Numbered from the stretch's first letter, positions 1 to 8,760 are shown. The stretch: 64,000 bases of DNA from Pelomonas candidula (GCF_043555985.1 NZ_JBIGIC010000013.1:149998-213997); one strand, 5' to 3'. Notes: generated by a model not told the origin, from the sequence alone. Translations and numbers: made by a program.

Positions 1-174
1 CCCGAGCAGCCGGCCGGTGTCGTGGCCGGCAGCGGCTCGCGCGACGGCCGCACGGTCATCGCCGCCGAGATCAAGCTCGCGGCGCTGGACGGCGGCAGCC
101 TGCATCTGGGCAGCGCCAGCGGCGCGACGCTTCAACCGCGTGCCCTGCCCTACGACATCCCGCCGCAGGACTGA
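1..174 (+). CDS. C-terminal end of an unidentified protein (partial)
   Basis: An open frame enters from the left edge and ends at a TGA at 172-174, giving 57 residues that finish with the residues YDIPPQD. Codon use is host-like with G/C in third positions. The stretch alternates small and hydrophobic residues and contains no motif I recognise, so no function is assigned. The next gene starts two bases after the stop, which suggests co-transcription. Confidence 0.55.
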   Translation, partial: PEQPAGVVAGSGSRDGRTVIAAEIKLAALDGGSLHLGSASGATLQPRALPYDIPPQD

Positions 175-176
175 AC

Positions 177-425
177 GTGCAGCTCTACGTTTACTACAAG
201 GTCGCGACCGACCACGTGGACACGGCCCTCATCGCATTCCGCAAGGCGCGTGTCGAGGCACCCATCGAACTGTTGCAGCGCCCCGAGCCGGACGACGAAG
301 GACGCTGGACGTGGATGGAGATCTACCCCGAGGGCTGGGGCCACCGCGAGCCGCAGGTGGCGGCGGCGATGGCGCAGTGGCTGGCGAGCGAGCGCAGGAT
401 TGAGCGGTTCGAGATGCTGGGCTGA
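177..425 (+). CDS. DUF4936-like small protein
   Basis: An 82-residue protein starting with GTG two bases after the preceding stop. It begins LYVYYK and carries a WTWMEIYP segment, then a helical C-terminus. This matches my memory of the DUF4936 family of short betaproteobacterial proteins, which look like a small alpha/beta ferredoxin-like domain with no known role. There is no signal peptide or membrane segment. The GTG start is chosen because it is the only in-frame start near the previous stop. The family call is from memory and the function is unknown. Confidence 0.6.
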   Translation: MQLYVYYKVATDHVDTALIAFRKARVEAPIELLQRPEPDDEGRWTWMEIYPEGWGHREPQVAAAMAQWLASERRIERFEMLG

Positions 426-432
426 TCGACGA

Positions 433-684
433 TCAATCCCGCCGCCAATACTCCCAGAACCCATCGCCGTGCCGGGCCGCAACGTAGGCGAACACGACGG
501 GCAAGACGGTGAACAGCAGCAAGGTCGGGACCATGCCCGGGCCGCGCAGCTGAACCCAGATCACACCGGCCCAGAAGAGGCCGAACACGAAGCCGCACAC
601 CGCCCTAACCTTGACCACGATGGGCTCGGGTTCAGGGTCCGGCAGGAACAGCTTGTCCTCTTCCTGCGGCTCGGGCTTTGTCAT
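433..684 (-). CDS. Small inner-membrane protein, two predicted TM helices
   Basis: An 83-residue protein with an acidic, proline-rich N-terminus (about residues 1-22). Two hydrophobic stretches follow, at roughly residues 27-46 and 51-69, and the tail is short and charged. Its ATG overlaps the TGA of the upstream thioesterase/acetyltransferase gene by four bases (ATGA at 681-684), so it is the last gene of a three-gene minus-strand operon. I do not recognise the family. It faces the DUF4936-like gene tail to tail. Confidence 0.6.
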   Translation of the reverse strand: MTKPEPQEEDKLFLPDPEPEPIVVKVRAVCGFVFGLFWAGVIWVQLRGPGMVPTLLLFTVLPVVFAYVAARHGDGFWEYWRRD

Positions 685-1538
685 AGCGCCCTGACCATCT
701 CCACATGCCCGATGCCGGCCTCTTCAAACGGCTGGCCTCGTCGCTGGAAGCCGGCGCGCAGGTAGAAGTTCTCCGCCGACAGCTGCGCATGCAGCAGCAC
801 CTCGCGGTAGCCCTGCTTCTTCGCCTCGGCCATCAGCGCGTCCAGCACCTGGCGACCGATCTGCGTGCCGCGCATCGTGCGCACGACGGCCATGCGGCCG
901 ATCTTGGCGACGCCGGGCACGTGCTCCAGCAGCCGCCCCGTCGCCAGCGGCATGCCGAAGCGGTTGCGAGCCAGCGCATGCAGGCAGCCGGCATCGGCGG
1001 CGTCCCATTCCATGTCGGCGGGAATGTGCTGCTCCTCGATGAAAACGTGGCGCCGGATCGCCGCGGAGGCGTCGCCGAGGTCCTGCCACGAGCCCAGCGC
1101 CACGTCGACGACGGGCTGACCGGCCTCGAAGTCCTGCATCAGGCCGCGCAGGCTGTCGGGCAGGCGCGCGGGCGACTGCGTGGCCGGGTCGGCGAACACG
1201 TAGACCATCTCGGCCTGCACCAGCATCTGGTCGCCGTGGAAGATGGCGCCGTCCACCTTCATCGAGCTGTTGCCGAACTCGCGGCAGCGGATGCCGATGT
1301 CCAGCCGGTCGTCGTAGCGGGCCGAACCGCGGTAGTCCAGCGTGGCGCGGCGCACATAGAGGTCGCCGCCCAGGCTCTTCATCGTGTCGGCGTAGGGCAT
1401 GGCCAGCGCCCGCCAGTAGCCACTGACGGCGGTGTCCAGGTAGGTCAGGTAGTGGCCGTTGAAGACGATGCCCTGGGCGTCGACCTCGGCCCAGCGCACA
1501 CGCAGCGGTTCCAGGTGGCGGAAGTCTTGGCGTTTCAT
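681..1538 (-). CDS. YbgC/FadM-type thioesterase fused to an ElaA-like GNAT acetyltransferase
   Basis: A 285-residue two-domain protein. Residues about 1-130 are a hotdog acyl-CoA thioesterase; the segment VRWAEVDAQGIVFN carries the Asp and Asn-Gly-His surroundings typical of YbgC/FadM. Residues about 145-285 are a GNAT domain of the ElaA type, with the acetyl-CoA loop RGTQIGR and the C-terminal FEEAGIGHVEM pattern. The ATG at 1538 is preferred over a longer frame because it overlaps the esterase stop as ATGA. It could hydrolyse an acyl-CoA and transfer an acyl group, but the substrates are unknown. It lies between an esterase and a small membrane protein in one operon. Confidence 0.8.
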   Translation of the reverse strand: MKRQDFRHLEPLRVRWAEVDAQGIVFNGHYLTYLDTAVSGYWRALAMPYADTMKSLGGDLYVRRATLDYRGSARYDDRLDIGIRCREFGNSSMKVDGAIFHGDQMLVQAEMVYVFADPATQSPARLPDSLRGLMQDFEAGQPVVDVALGSWQDLGDASAAIRRHVFIEEQHIPADMEWDAADAGCLHALARNRFGMPLATGRLLEHVPGVAKIGRMAVVRTMRGTQIGRQVLDALMAEAKKQGYREVLLHAQLSAENFYLRAGFQRRGQPFEEAGIGHVEMVRAL

Positions 1539-2464
1539 GGTTTCAGATGCTCCCTGATGGCGGACGCGCAGGCGTCCAGGGCCGTGACGGCCTCTGGAAT
1601 CTGGCGGCCCATTTTGATGAAGTCGTGTGTGACGCCCCGGTAAAGCTCCAGCTGCACGGCCACGCCGGCAGCGCGCAGCGTGTCGGCGTAGGCAATGCCT
1701 TCGTCGACCAGCGGATCGCACTCGGCCAGCACGACGCAGGCGGGCGCCAGGCCCGTGTGGTCGTCGGCCTCCATCGGCGCGAAGCGCCAGTCATGGCGCT
1801 GGCGGCGGTCGAGGTAGTGGTCGAAAAACCAGTCGATGCTGGCCGCGTCGAGCAGGAATCCGTGGGCGAACAGCCGGTGCGACGCCGTGCACGGCTGGCT
1901 GGCGGTGCCTGGCGTGATGAGCAGTTGCAACGCCAGCGGCAGGCCGCGGTCGCGGGCGAAGAAGGCGGTGCTGGCCGCCAGTGTGCCGCCGGCACTGTCG
2001 CCGCCGACGGCCAGGCGCGAGCCGTCCAGGCCCAGGCGGCCCGCATGCTCGTGCAGCCAGGCCAGCGCGGCCCAGGCGTCGTCGACGGCAGCCGGGAACC
2101 GGTGCTCGGGCGCCAGGCGATAGTCCAGCGCGAGGACCGCGGCGCCGCTGCGCAGGGCGAGCTGCCGGCACAGGCTGTCGTGCGTCTCCAGGTCGCCGAT
2201 CGTGAAGCCGCCGCCGTGCAGGTAGAGCAGCACGGGCAGCTCGGCAGTGGACGGCGCGTACAGCCGCGCGGGGCGGCCGGCGGCCTGCAGATCTTCGACC
2301 CGGGGCAGTGGCGCGCGCGGCAGGTCGAGGATCTCGGCGCCCATGCGGTACGCGATGCGCGCCTCGCGCGGCGTCAACGTGTGGAACGGCGGGCGGTTGG
2401 CGCGGTGGATGCGTTCGAGGACGCCGGCCATGCGCGGCGTCAGGAGCTGGGTCGGCGGATTCAT
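1535..2464 (-). CDS. Alpha/beta hydrolase of the hormone-sensitive-lipase family
   Basis: A 309-residue esterase. It has the HSL oxyanion motif LHGGGF near residue 83 and the nucleophile elbow GDSAGG. The acid is probably the Asp of AECDPLVDEG, and the His lies in the segment GVTHDF. There is no signal peptide, so it is cytoplasmic and probably acts on short-chain esters. The start at 2464 (MNPPTQ) is preferred over an upstream in-frame start because the extra residues look non-coding. It is the first gene of the minus-strand operon and is divergent from the alcohol dehydrogenase gene. Confidence 0.85.
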   Translation of the reverse strand: MNPPTQLLTPRMAGVLERIHRANRPPFHTLTPREARIAYRMGAEILDLPRAPLPRVEDLQAAGRPARLYAPSTAELPVLLYLHGGGFTIGDLETHDSLCRQLALRSGAAVLALDYRLAPEHRFPAAVDDAWAALAWLHEHAGRLGLDGSRLAVGGDSAGGTLAASTAFFARDRGLPLALQLLITPGTASQPCTASHRLFAHGFLLDAASIDWFFDHYLDRRQRHDWRFAPMEADDHTGLAPACVVLAECDPLVDEGIAYADTLRAAGVAVQLELYRGVTHDFIKMGRQIPEAVTALDACASAIREHLKP

Positions 2465-2615
2465 TGGCAGGGATTGTCGGTGGCAGCCCACGGTGCGTCG
2501 CAAGCCCACCTCGTGCGTCGATAGGACGTGGCCGGCGGCCGGCGAGTCGCGCGCTTGACTGCCTGGCCCGGGCTGCCACCACTACGATGCTCCGAGACAC
2601 TGCGGAGCACGCGCC

Positions 2616-3755
2616 ATGGCCCAGATCTTCTACCTGACCCGCATCGAACTGGCCTTCGGCGCCAGCAGCCTGCTGCCGGCCGAATGCGAGCGCGCAGGCA
2701 TGCGCCGGCCGCTGGTCGTGACCGACGCCGGCGTGCGCGCGGCCGGCGTGCTGGACAAGGCGCTGGCTGCCTTCACCGCCAAGCCCGCCGTCTTCGACCG
2801 CACGCCACCCAACCCGACCGAGGCCGCGGTGCGGCTGGCCGTCGAGCAGTTGCGCGAGTCGGGCTGCGACGGCCTCGTCGCTATCGGCGGCGGCTCCAGC
2901 ATCGACTTGGCCAAGGGCGTCGCCATCGCCGCCACGCACGAGCCGCCACTGAAACGCTGGGCCACCATCGAGGGCGGTGCCGTCAACATCAGCGCCAAGG
3001 TGCTGCCCGTCATCGCCGTGCCGACGACAGCCGGCACCGGCAGCGAGGTGGCACGCGGCGCCATCCTCATCGTCGACGACGGCCGCAAGCTGGGCTTCCA
3101 CAACTGGGAGCTGATGCCCAAGGCCGCCATCTGCGACCCCGACCTGACGCTGGCGCTGCCGCCGCACCTGACGGCGGCGACCGGCATGGACGCCATCGCC
3201 CACTGCATCGAGACCTTCCTCGCGCCGGCCTTCAACCCGCCGGCCGACGGCATCGCACTGGAAGGCCTGCGACGCGGCTGGCAGAGCATCGAACGCGCCA
3301 CGCGCGACGGCCAGGACCGCGACGCGCGGCTGGACATGATGTGCGCCAGCGTGCACGGCGCGCTGGCCTTCCAGAAGGGACTGGGCGCGGTGCATTCGCT
3401 GAGCCATTCGCTCGGCGGCATCAACCCGCGCCTGCACCACGGCACGCTGAACGCGGTGTTCCTGCCGGCCGTCATCCGCTTCAACGCCGAGGCCGACAGC
3501 GTGAAGCGCGAGCAACGCATCGAGCGCCTCGCGCAGGCGATGAACCTGGCCGGCCGCGATGCCGACGCGGTGGCCGACGCCATCGGCGCGCTGAATGCCC
3601 GCCTGGGCCTGCCGTCAGGCCTGGCCGCGATGGGCGTGGGGCCGGAGCTGGACGACCGCATCATCGAGCACGCGCTGGTGGACCACTGCCACAAGACCAA
3701 CCCGCGCATCGCCAGCCCGGAAGACTACCGGGCGCTGCTGGCCGCGTCGCGGTGA
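2616..3755 (+). CDS. Iron-containing alcohol dehydrogenase
   Basis: A 379-residue group III (Fe-dependent) alcohol dehydrogenase. The N-terminal half has the dinucleotide-binding GGGSSIDLAK motif. The TTAGTGSEV segment follows, and the metal-binding half contains TGMDAIAHCIE, HSLSHSLGG and HHGT with the expected Asp and His ligands. It should oxidise or reduce an alcohol/aldehyde pair with NAD(P). The length is normal for the family. A GGAG lies about 10 bases before the ATG. The substrate cannot be read from sequence. Confidence 0.9.
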   Translation: MAQIFYLTRIELAFGASSLLPAECERAGMRRPLVVTDAGVRAAGVLDKALAAFTAKPAVFDRTPPNPTEAAVRLAVEQLRESGCDGLVAIGGGSSIDLAKGVAIAATHEPPLKRWATIEGGAVNISAKVLPVIAVPTTAGTGSEVARGAILIVDDGRKLGFHNWELMPKAAICDPDLTLALPPHLTAATGMDAIAHCIETFLAPAFNPPADGIALEGLRRGWQSIERATRDGQDRDARLDMMCASVHGALAFQKGLGAVHSLSHSLGGINPRLHHGTLNAVFLPAVIRFNAEADSVKREQRIERLAQAMNLAGRDADAVADAIGALNARLGLPSGLAAMGVGPELDDRIIEHALVDHCHKTNPRIASPEDYRALLAASR

Positions 3756-3911
3756 TGACTGGCTGCCGGTCGAGATCGTTTTCATTGGGGTCTGCGTGAA
3801 CGAAGTCCCGGTTTGAAGCTGACACGCGGCCTTCAGCCGCTCTAGCATCCCCGGTTGCCCGAGGTTCACGAGACCAGGGCGTCACAACAACACAACAAAG
3901 GGGCTCATCTC

Positions 3912-5462
3912 ATGATCAAGCTATCCATCGGTCGGCGGCTGGCGGCAGGCTTTGCACTGGTACTGGCGCTGGCAGCGGGCGTGATCGTGCTGGCCTCCTG
4001 GCGGCTGGCGTCCACCGCGACGGAAACGCGCCAGATGATGGACGAGCCGCTCGCCAAGGAGCGCCTCATTTCGGATTGGAGCCGCAACATCAACGCCGGC
4101 GTGCGCCGCACGATGGCCATCGCGAAAAGCTCCGACCCGTCGCTGGTGGAGTTGTTCAAGGACGAGGCCGCGCAGTCCACCAAGGCTTCCGGCGAAATGC
4201 AGGAAAAGCTCAAGGGCCTGGTCCGCAGCCCCGAAGAGCAGAAGCTGTTCGACGCCGTCGGCGAGGCGCGCAAGGTCTATCTCGAATCGCGCGACCAGAT
4301 CGTCAAGCTCAAGAAGGACGGCGAGGCCGACGCCGCCGACAAGTTGCTGACGGACGTCTTCATCCCTGGCTCCAAGGTCTACCTGGCCCGCATGCAGGAA
4401 TTCCTCGACCACCAGCGCCAGGAGATCGACCAGACCGCAGCGGGCATCGATTCGGCCAACAGCAACGGCCGCGTGCTGCTGGCCGTCGCCGGCTTGGTCA
4501 TGCTGGCCCTGGGCATCGCCGCGGCCTGGACCATCACGCGCAGCATCACCGTGCCGCTGGCCGCGGCCAACGAGCTGGCGGCCCGCGTGGCGGACGGCAA
4601 CCTCATGCGCTCGGGCTCCGGAATGGCCGCGCGGTCGGACGAGATCGGCCAGTTGCAGACGACGCTGCGCCGCATGCGCGAGACGCTGTCGGAAACCATC
4701 GGCAGCATCCGCGACTCGGCTGAGTCCATCGGCACCGCATCGGCGGAGATCGCCAGCGGCAACCAGGATCTGAGCGCACGCACCGAGAAGGCCGCGTCCA
4801 GCCTGGAGGAAACCGCCAGTGCCATGGAAGAACTGACCGGCACCGTGCAGCAGTCGGCGGCGTCGGCCGGTCAGGCGAACTCGCTGGCCGTGTCGGCTGC
4901 CAACGTGGCCCAGCGCGGCGGCGAGGTGGTGGCCCAGGTCGTTCACACGATGGAGGAGATCAACACCAGCTCGCGCAAGATCGCCGACATCATCGGCGTC
5001 ATCGACGGCATCGCCTTCCAGACCAACATCCTCGCGCTGAACGCCGCCGTGGAAGCAGCGCGCGCCGGCGAGCAGGGCCGCGGCTTCGCGGTCGTCGCCA
5101 GCGAGGTGCGCTCGCTGGCCGGCCGCTCGGCGGACGCGGCCAAGGAGATCAAGGGCCTGATCGGCAGCAGCGTGGACCGCGTGGAAGCCGGCTCGCGGCT
5201 GGTGGCCGAGGCAGGCCGCACGATGGACGAACTCGTCGGCGCCGTGCAGCGCGTGAAGGACATCATGGGCGAGATCACGACCGCCACCGCCGAGCAGTCC
5301 GATGGCATCGCGCAGGTCAACATCGCCATCGCCCAGCTGGACCAGGTCACGCAGCAGAACGCCGCGCTGGTGGAGCAGTCCACCGCCGCCGCCGAGAGCC
5401 TGCGCGAGCAGGCCGCGACGCTGAACGGCGCCGTCGGGACCTTCCAGGTCGCGCGCCGATAG
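3912..5462 (+). CDS. Methyl-accepting chemotaxis protein
   Basis: A 516-residue receptor. TM1 is at about 10-30, followed by a periplasmic four-helix-bundle sensor (about 33-185) of the type found in Tsr/Tar relatives. TM2 is at about 190-212, then HAMP, then a long cytoplasmic signalling coiled coil. Its hairpin tip IAFQTNILALNAAVEAARAG lies near residues 367-386 and binds CheA/CheW. ATG at 3912 is chosen because an AAAGGGG sits just upstream and TM1 begins right after it. It signals ligand occupancy to the flagellar kinase; the ligand is unknown. It is convergent with the next gene. Confidence 0.93.
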   Translation: MIKLSIGRRLAAGFALVLALAAGVIVLASWRLASTATETRQMMDEPLAKERLISDWSRNINAGVRRTMAIAKSSDPSLVELFKDEAAQSTKASGEMQEKLKGLVRSPEEQKLFDAVGEARKVYLESRDQIVKLKKDGEADAADKLLTDVFIPGSKVYLARMQEFLDHQRQEIDQTAAGIDSANSNGRVLLAVAGLVMLALGIAAAWTITRSITVPLAAANELAARVADGNLMRSGSGMAARSDEIGQLQTTLRRMRETLSETIGSIRDSAESIGTASAEIASGNQDLSARTEKAASSLEETASAMEELTGTVQQSAASAGQANSLAVSAANVAQRGGEVVAQVVHTMEEINTSSRKIADIIGVIDGIAFQTNILALNAAVEAARAGEQGRGFAVVASEVRSLAGRSADAAKEIKGLIGSSVDRVEAGSRLVAEAGRTMDELVGAVQRVKDIMGEITTATAEQSDGIAQVNIAIAQLDQVTQQNAALVEQSTAAAESLREQAATLNGAVGTFQVARR

Positions 5463-5476
5463 GCGCCACGCGGCGT

Positions 5477-6331
5477 TCAGTCGCCGCCACCGCCTCCGCA
5501 GCTCGACCCGCAACTGCTGCCACCGCCATCGGAGCTGGAACCGGCATCGCAGCTGGACCCGGCGTCGCTGCTGCAAGCGTCGCCGAAGCTCCAGTCGCTG
5601 CCGCAGCTGCTACCGCCATCGCCACCACCCTGGCGCCGGCGCAGCGAGGCCAGCTCGGCCTGGCTGACCAGGCCCAGCGCCACCAGACCGCCGACCGCGA
5701 CGCCCGCATGGGCCACGACGCTGCCGCGCGGCTCTCCGAAGCCGTCGATCTGCCGGTGCTCCAGCACGCCCCGCTGGTGTCGGTAGGCCCAGCCGGTGGG
5801 CAGGCGCAGCAGGCCATCCAGCGCGAACAGCAAGGGCAGTCGCGGCCCGAGCCGGCTCAGGCCTTCGCTGCGGCAGCTGCCGACCCAGGCGCGGGCCAGG
5901 CAGTCGTCCAGCGGCGCGCCGAGCTCGGCCGCTTCGCGATGCTGGACGACGCGGCCGAAGCAGCGCTGCTGCCAGTCGGCCAGCCCGGCGGGGTCGAGCT
6001 GAAGCCAGACATGCCAGACCGAATCGGCCGCCTTGCTGGGCAGTGCGCAGGGGCCTTGTTCATGCTGCAGCCGGCAGGCCTCGAAGAACTGCGCCAGGCC
6101 CAGCGAGCAGCGCAGCCAGGCGGCATCGTCGACGGCCAGGCCGGGAAACTCATCGGGCGCGTGATGCGCCCAGGCGGCCCGCACGGCCGGCGGGATCTGT
6201 GCGGCAGCGACCGTGGCCGCCTGGCAGCGCTGGCGCAGCGAGGACGCCCTGCCGATCTCCACCCGCCTTGCCCACCAGGTACCGAGTCGACCGGTGAGAC
6301 TGAACTTTGTCGTTGTTGTTGTGTTGTTCAT
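5477..6331 (-). CDS. Unknown protein with a Cys/Gly/Ser-rich tail
   Basis: A 284-residue protein. The N-terminus is polar with five consecutive Thr encoded by an ACA/ACG run. A globular Trp/Leu-rich region (about 40-175) contains VWHVWLQLDP, somewhat like the glycine-rich-domain (GRDP-type) family. A hydrophobic stretch sits near 205-222. The last 50 residues are almost only Gly, Ser, Asp and Cys in CGSS/CDAGSS units. There is no signal peptide, and function is unknown. The tail could bind metal or be disordered. It is transcribed in the same direction as aceA but separated from it by that gene's terminator. Confidence 0.65.
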   Translation of the reverse strand: MNNTTTTTKFSLTGRLGTWWARRVEIGRASSLRQRCQAATVAAAQIPPAVRAAWAHHAPDEFPGLAVDDAAWLRCSLGLAQFFEACRLQHEQGPCALPSKAADSVWHVWLQLDPAGLADWQQRCFGRVVQHREAAELGAPLDDCLARAWVGSCRSEGLSRLGPRLPLLFALDGLLRLPTGWAYRHQRGVLEHRQIDGFGEPRGSVVAHAGVAVGGLVALGLVSQAELASLRRRQGGGDGGSSCGSDWSFGDACSSDAGSSCDAGSSSDGGGSSCGSSCGGGGGD

Positions 6332-6375
6332 GGCGCCAGTGTTTGACGCGAGTATGACCGGCTGATGACAACATG

Positions 6376-6398
6376 AAAAAAGCCCGCCGAGGCGGGCT
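6376..6398 (-). terminator. Rho-independent terminator of isocitrate lyase gene
   Basis: The 8-bp arms AGCCCGCC (6381-6388) and GGCGGGCT (6391-6398) form a GC-rich hairpin. On the minus strand it is followed by a run of six T (6381-6376). It lies 50 bases past the aceA stop and before the next minus-strand gene. Confidence 0.85.
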
Positions 6399-6448
6399 GT
6401 GAAACCGTCAGGAGTTGAGGTTGACGGGGGGAATCGTGCGACGGCCGG

Positions 6449-7747
6449 TCAGCCGTGCTTCGCGTCGAAGAACTGTTCGTCTTCGGTCGAGCCCTTCAAG
6501 GCCGCGGTGGAGGCCTGGGCTTCGATGGTGGTGGTGACGGCATCGAAGTAGCCGGTACCGACTTCGCGCTGGTGCTTGACAGCGGTGAAGCCCTTTTCAG
6601 CGGCCGAGAACTCCTTCTCCTGCAGCTCGACGAAGGCGCTCATCTGGCGGCGGGCGTAGCCGTGGGCCAGCTCGAACATCGAGTAGTTCAGGCTGTGGAA
6701 ACCGGCCAGCGTGATGAACTGGAACTTATAGCCTAAAGCGCCCAGCTCGCGCTGGAACTTGGCGATGGTGGCGTCGTCGAGGTTCTTCTTCCAGTTGAAC
6801 GACGGCGAGCAGTTGTAGGCCAGCAGCTTGCCGGGGAACTTGGCATGGATGGCGTCGGCGAAGGCCTTGGCGAAGGCCAGGTCGGGCTTGCCGGTCTCGC
6901 ACCAGATCAGGTCCGCGTACGGCGCGTAGGCCAGGCCGCGGCTGATGGCCTGGTCCAGGCCGTTCTTCGTGCGGTAGAAGCCTTCGACGGTGCGCTCGCC
7001 GGTGCAGAAGGGCTTGTCGTTGTCGTCGATGTCGCTGGTGACGAGGTCGCCGGCTTCGGCGTCCGTGCGGGCGACCAGCAGCGTGGGCACGCCCATCGTG
7101 TCGGCGGCCAGGCGGGCCGCGACGAGCTTGGCGACGGCTTCACGCGTCGGCACGAGCACCTTGCCGCCCATGTGGCCGCACTTCTTGGCGCTGGCCAGCT
7201 GGTCTTCGAAGTGCACGCCCGAGGCACCGGCTTCGATCATGGCCTTCATCAGCTCGAAGGCATTCAGCACGCCGCCGAAGCCGGCTTCCGCGTCGGCCAC
7301 GATGGGGGCGAAGAAGTCGATGTCATCCTTGCCTTCGCTCCACTGGATCTCGTCGGCGCGCTTGAACGTGGCGTTGATCTTCTTGACGACCTTGGGCACC
7401 GAGTCCACCGAGTACAGGGACTGGTCGGGATACATCTCGCCATTGCTGTTGGCGTCGCCGGCGACTTGCCAGCCGGACAGGTAGATCGCCTTCAGGCCGG
7501 CCTTGACCTGCTGCATGGCCTGGTTGCCCGTCAGCGCGCCCAGCGCGTTGACGAAGGGCTCGGTGTTCACGAGGCCCCACAGCTTCTCGGCGCCACGCTT
7601 GGCCAGCGTGTGCTCGATCTCGACGGAGCCACGCAGGCGGATGACGTCGGCGGCGGTGTAGCCGCGGGTGATGCCCTTCCAGCGGGGGTTCTCGGCCCAG
7701 TCTTTTTCGAGGGCGGCGATCTGTTGTTCACGGGTCAGGCGGGTCAT
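6449..7747 (-). CDS. aceA: Isocitrate lyase
   Basis: A 432-residue isocitrate lyase that splits isocitrate to glyoxylate and succinate, the first committed step of the glyoxylate shunt. The catalytic signature KKCGHMGG is present near residue 187, and the length matches the short bacterial type. ATG at 7747 is chosen over a 30-codon longer frame because AAGGAG sits seven bases upstream and MTRLTREQQI is the usual N-terminus. The gene stands alone, with a terminator downstream and an AT-rich control region upstream. Confidence 0.97.
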   Translation of the reverse strand: MTRLTREQQIAALEKDWAENPRWKGITRGYTAADVIRLRGSVEIEHTLAKRGAEKLWGLVNTEPFVNALGALTGNQAMQQVKAGLKAIYLSGWQVAGDANSNGEMYPDQSLYSVDSVPKVVKKINATFKRADEIQWSEGKDDIDFFAPIVADAEAGFGGVLNAFELMKAMIEAGASGVHFEDQLASAKKCGHMGGKVLVPTREAVAKLVAARLAADTMGVPTLLVARTDAEAGDLVTSDIDDNDKPFCTGERTVEGFYRTKNGLDQAISRGLAYAPYADLIWCETGKPDLAFAKAFADAIHAKFPGKLLAYNCSPSFNWKKNLDDATIAKFQRELGALGYKFQFITLAGFHSLNYSMFELAHGYARRQMSAFVELQEKEFSAAEKGFTAVKHQREVGTGYFDAVTTTIEAQASTAALKGSTEDEQFFDAKHG

Positions 7748-7821
7748 GAAAAGCTCCTTGCAAAACATCAAAAACCGATGACGCAAGACTAGTCCTACAC
7801 CCACCCTCCACGCAACACAAA

Positions 7822-7835
7822 GTCTTATACAAGAC
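7822..7835 (-). promoter_or_regulatory. Candidate repressor operator over the aceA -10
   Basis: A perfect inverted repeat GTCTT-ATAC-AAGAC lies 75 bases upstream of the aceA start in an unusually AT-rich stretch (about 7800-7910). Read on the minus strand it contains TATAAG, a plausible -10, so a bound protein would block transcription. From memory, similar TCTTATA-type palindromes precede TCA and glyoxylate genes in other Burkholderiales, but the regulator is not identified here. Confidence 0.45.
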
Positions 7836-7999
7836 AAAAAACTTTTTTATTTCAAATCAACAACTTGAAGTTAATTTTTCAAATCACAAAATTACATTCA
7901 CCATAATGAGAAATCTTGCGGCAGCGCAGCAATGACGCCTTTCACCATTTGAAAAGTGACTTTCGAATCGTGAGAACGATCGGTCCCACAATCGCTGCC

Positions 8000-8551
8000 A
8001 TGACGCTGCTGATCACACCCCGGATGCGGCTGGAGCCGCTGGAAGACCACCACTTCGAGGCGCTGCACCGACTGAACCGCGACCCGGTCGTCATGCGCTA
8101 CATCACCGGCCGCCCGGACACCCCCGAGGACACGCAGGCCATGATCGACCGCGTGAAGGCGCGCTGGGCCGAGTTCGGCTACTCCTGGTGGGGCTTCATC
8201 CGCCAGAGCGACGGCGAATTGCTAGGTTGTGGCTGCATCCAGCACCTGGCTCGCGACCCGGCCGGCCCGCTGGAGACCGGCTGGCGGCTGCGCCAGGACG
8301 CCTGGGGCCAGGGCTACGCCAGCGAGGCCGCGCGCCACATGGTCGGCTGGGCCTTCGCGACGCTGAAGCCCGAGCGCGTCTGCGCCGTCTGCCAACCGGA
8401 GAACACACCCTCATCCACCGTCATGGAGCGGCTGGGCATGACCTTCACCGGCCTGGGCCGCTGGTACGACATGGATTGCAGGCGCTACGACGTCACCGCC
8501 GCACAGTGGGACGCAAGCGACGCCAGAAAACGCTACGTGGCTGAGGCATAG
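8000..8551 (+). CDS. RimJ/RimL-type GNAT acetyltransferase
   Basis: A 183-residue acetyltransferase of the RimL/RimJ group. It starts with TPRMRLEPL, shows WWGFI, and has the acetyl-CoA loop region DAWGQGYASEAARHM. The late pattern ENTPSSTVMERLGM is typical of enzymes that acetylate N-terminal amines or small molecules. The ATG at 8000 is preferred because the family N-terminus begins there; a longer frame begins at 7916. The substrate is unknown. The gene is divergent from aceA across the AT-rich control region. Confidence 0.85.
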   Translation: MTLLITPRMRLEPLEDHHFEALHRLNRDPVVMRYITGRPDTPEDTQAMIDRVKARWAEFGYSWWGFIRQSDGELLGCGCIQHLARDPAGPLETGWRLRQDAWGQGYASEAARHMVGWAFATLKPERVCAVCQPENTPSSTVMERLGMTFTGLGRWYDMDCRRYDVTAAQWDASDARKRYVAEA

Positions 8552-8584
8552 TCCGGCCTTCCCAATCTCTTGCACGGAGGACTC

Positions 8585-8731
8585 ATGGCAAACACCGAAC
8601 AGCGCGGCAACAAGATGACGAAGAAGCCGAAGAAGGATGCAGCACCGGTCAAGTCCGCGGGCACCGACCGTCCGGTCGCACCGATGACCTCGGTGATCCC
8701 CAAGGGCAAGGAAGCCAAGAAGAACAAGTAA
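8585..8731 (+). CDS. Small lysine-rich basic protein
   Basis: A 48-residue ORF with ATG at 8585 preceded by a strong ACGGAGGA ribosome-binding site at about 8574-8581. It is rich in Lys (KKPKKD, KEAKKNK), Pro and Thr with no hydrophobic segment, so it is probably disordered and may bind nucleic acid. It follows the GNAT gene by 33 bases on the same strand. The strong ribosome site supports it being real. Function is unknown. Confidence 0.65.
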   Translation: MANTEQRGNKMTKKPKKDAAPVKSAGTDRPVAPMTSVIPKGKEAKKNK

Positions 8732-8760
8732 GCCCTACGCTGGCCGGCAGGGCAGCGGGC

